The position numbers and the translations under genes were made by a program. Below, piece by piece: positions 6,135 to 6,233 of a stretch of DNA of 6,233 nucleotides (positions are counted from its first letter, which is position 1; every line of letters begins with the position of its first letter). Location of the stretch: positions 1 to 6,233 of the forward strand of contig JAUVMD010000085.1 of the NCBI GenBank assembly GCA_030600405.1, written 5' to 3'. The DNA is from Nitrospirota bacterium (GTDB lineage: Bacteria > Nitrospinota > Nitrospinia > Nitrospinales > Nitrospinaceae). A model generated the notes under the pieces. The model worked only from the letters and a program-made list of their open reading frames with translations, did not search any database and was not told the DNA's origin.

Positions 6135-6233
6135 TTAAAAAAATCGGTGGTGATAGCCGCGTCATCAGATCAAACGCCGCTGGTTCGTCTCAGAGGCGCG
6201 TTCATCGATCACACGATAGCCGAATACTGTCGC
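6135..6233 (+). pseudogene. fliI: In-frame continuation of fliI after two stop codons (3' partial)
   Basis: These 33 codons, in the same frame as fliI, read LKKSVVIAASSDQ, then TPLVRLRGAF, then IDHTIAEYCR. The FliI/F1-beta family has about LKKSVVVAATSDQ, TPLVRLRGAF and TATTIAEYFRD here. The match is unmistakable, but several positions that are nearly invariant in the family differ (Thr to Ser in ATSD, Ala-Thr to Asp-His before TIAEY, Phe to Cys after AEY). No start codon or ribosome binding site suggests separate translation. The gene runs off the end of the window. Confidence 0.85.

Noticed and set aside
1..6233. CRISPR arrays, tRNA or rRNA genes, insertion sequences
   Set aside because: No spaced direct repeats, no tRNA-like folds noticed in the non-coding gap, and no transposase-like protein; coding space is filled by the regulator and flagellar genes.

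Overview
The window carries part of a bacterial flagellar basal-body gene cluster. It comes from a Gram-negative (diderm) bacterium with moderately high G+C coding DNA. The FlrC/FleR-like sigma-54 activator, the canonical -24/-12 promoter and the flgC-fliF-fliG-fliH-fliI order fit a deltaproteobacterial, Nitrospirota or Nitrospinota-type lineage. That placement is an inference from gene style and is low confidence. Every substantial gene reads on the + strand. Both ends cut through genes, so the window may be a whole contig.

Layout: (1) positions 1-1266 hold the 3' part of a response regulator with receiver, AAA+ sigma-54 interaction and Fis-type HTH regions; its N-terminal end lies outside the window. 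(2) Positions 1267-1608 are a 342-bp non-coding gap. It holds a known-looking dispersed repeat just after the stop codon, a 16-bp GC-rich dyad followed by a T-run, a near-perfect sigma-54 promoter at 1512-1527, and a leader with a strong ribosome binding site. (3) Positions 1609-5484 hold flgC (rod), fliF (MS ring), fliG (rotor/switch) and fliH (export ATPase regulator), closely spaced or overlapping, as in one operon. (4) From 5493 to the window end is fliI (export ATPase), with two consecutive in-frame stop codons at 6129-6134. Recognisable FliI sequence continues in the same frame to the last base.

How they work together: FliF builds the membrane ring, FliG sits on its cytoplasmic face and takes torque from the stator, and FliH and FliI feed the type III export gate inside the ring. 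FlgC is an early exported rod protein. The activator next door, paired with a sigma-54 promoter in front of flgC, suggests local phosphorylation-dependent control of this early/middle flagellar operon.

I found no evidence of an undescribed system. The points most worth a second look are the broken or error-laden fliI end, the absence of flgB and fliE from positions beside flgC where they are often found, and the regulatory architecture of the 1267-1608 gap.
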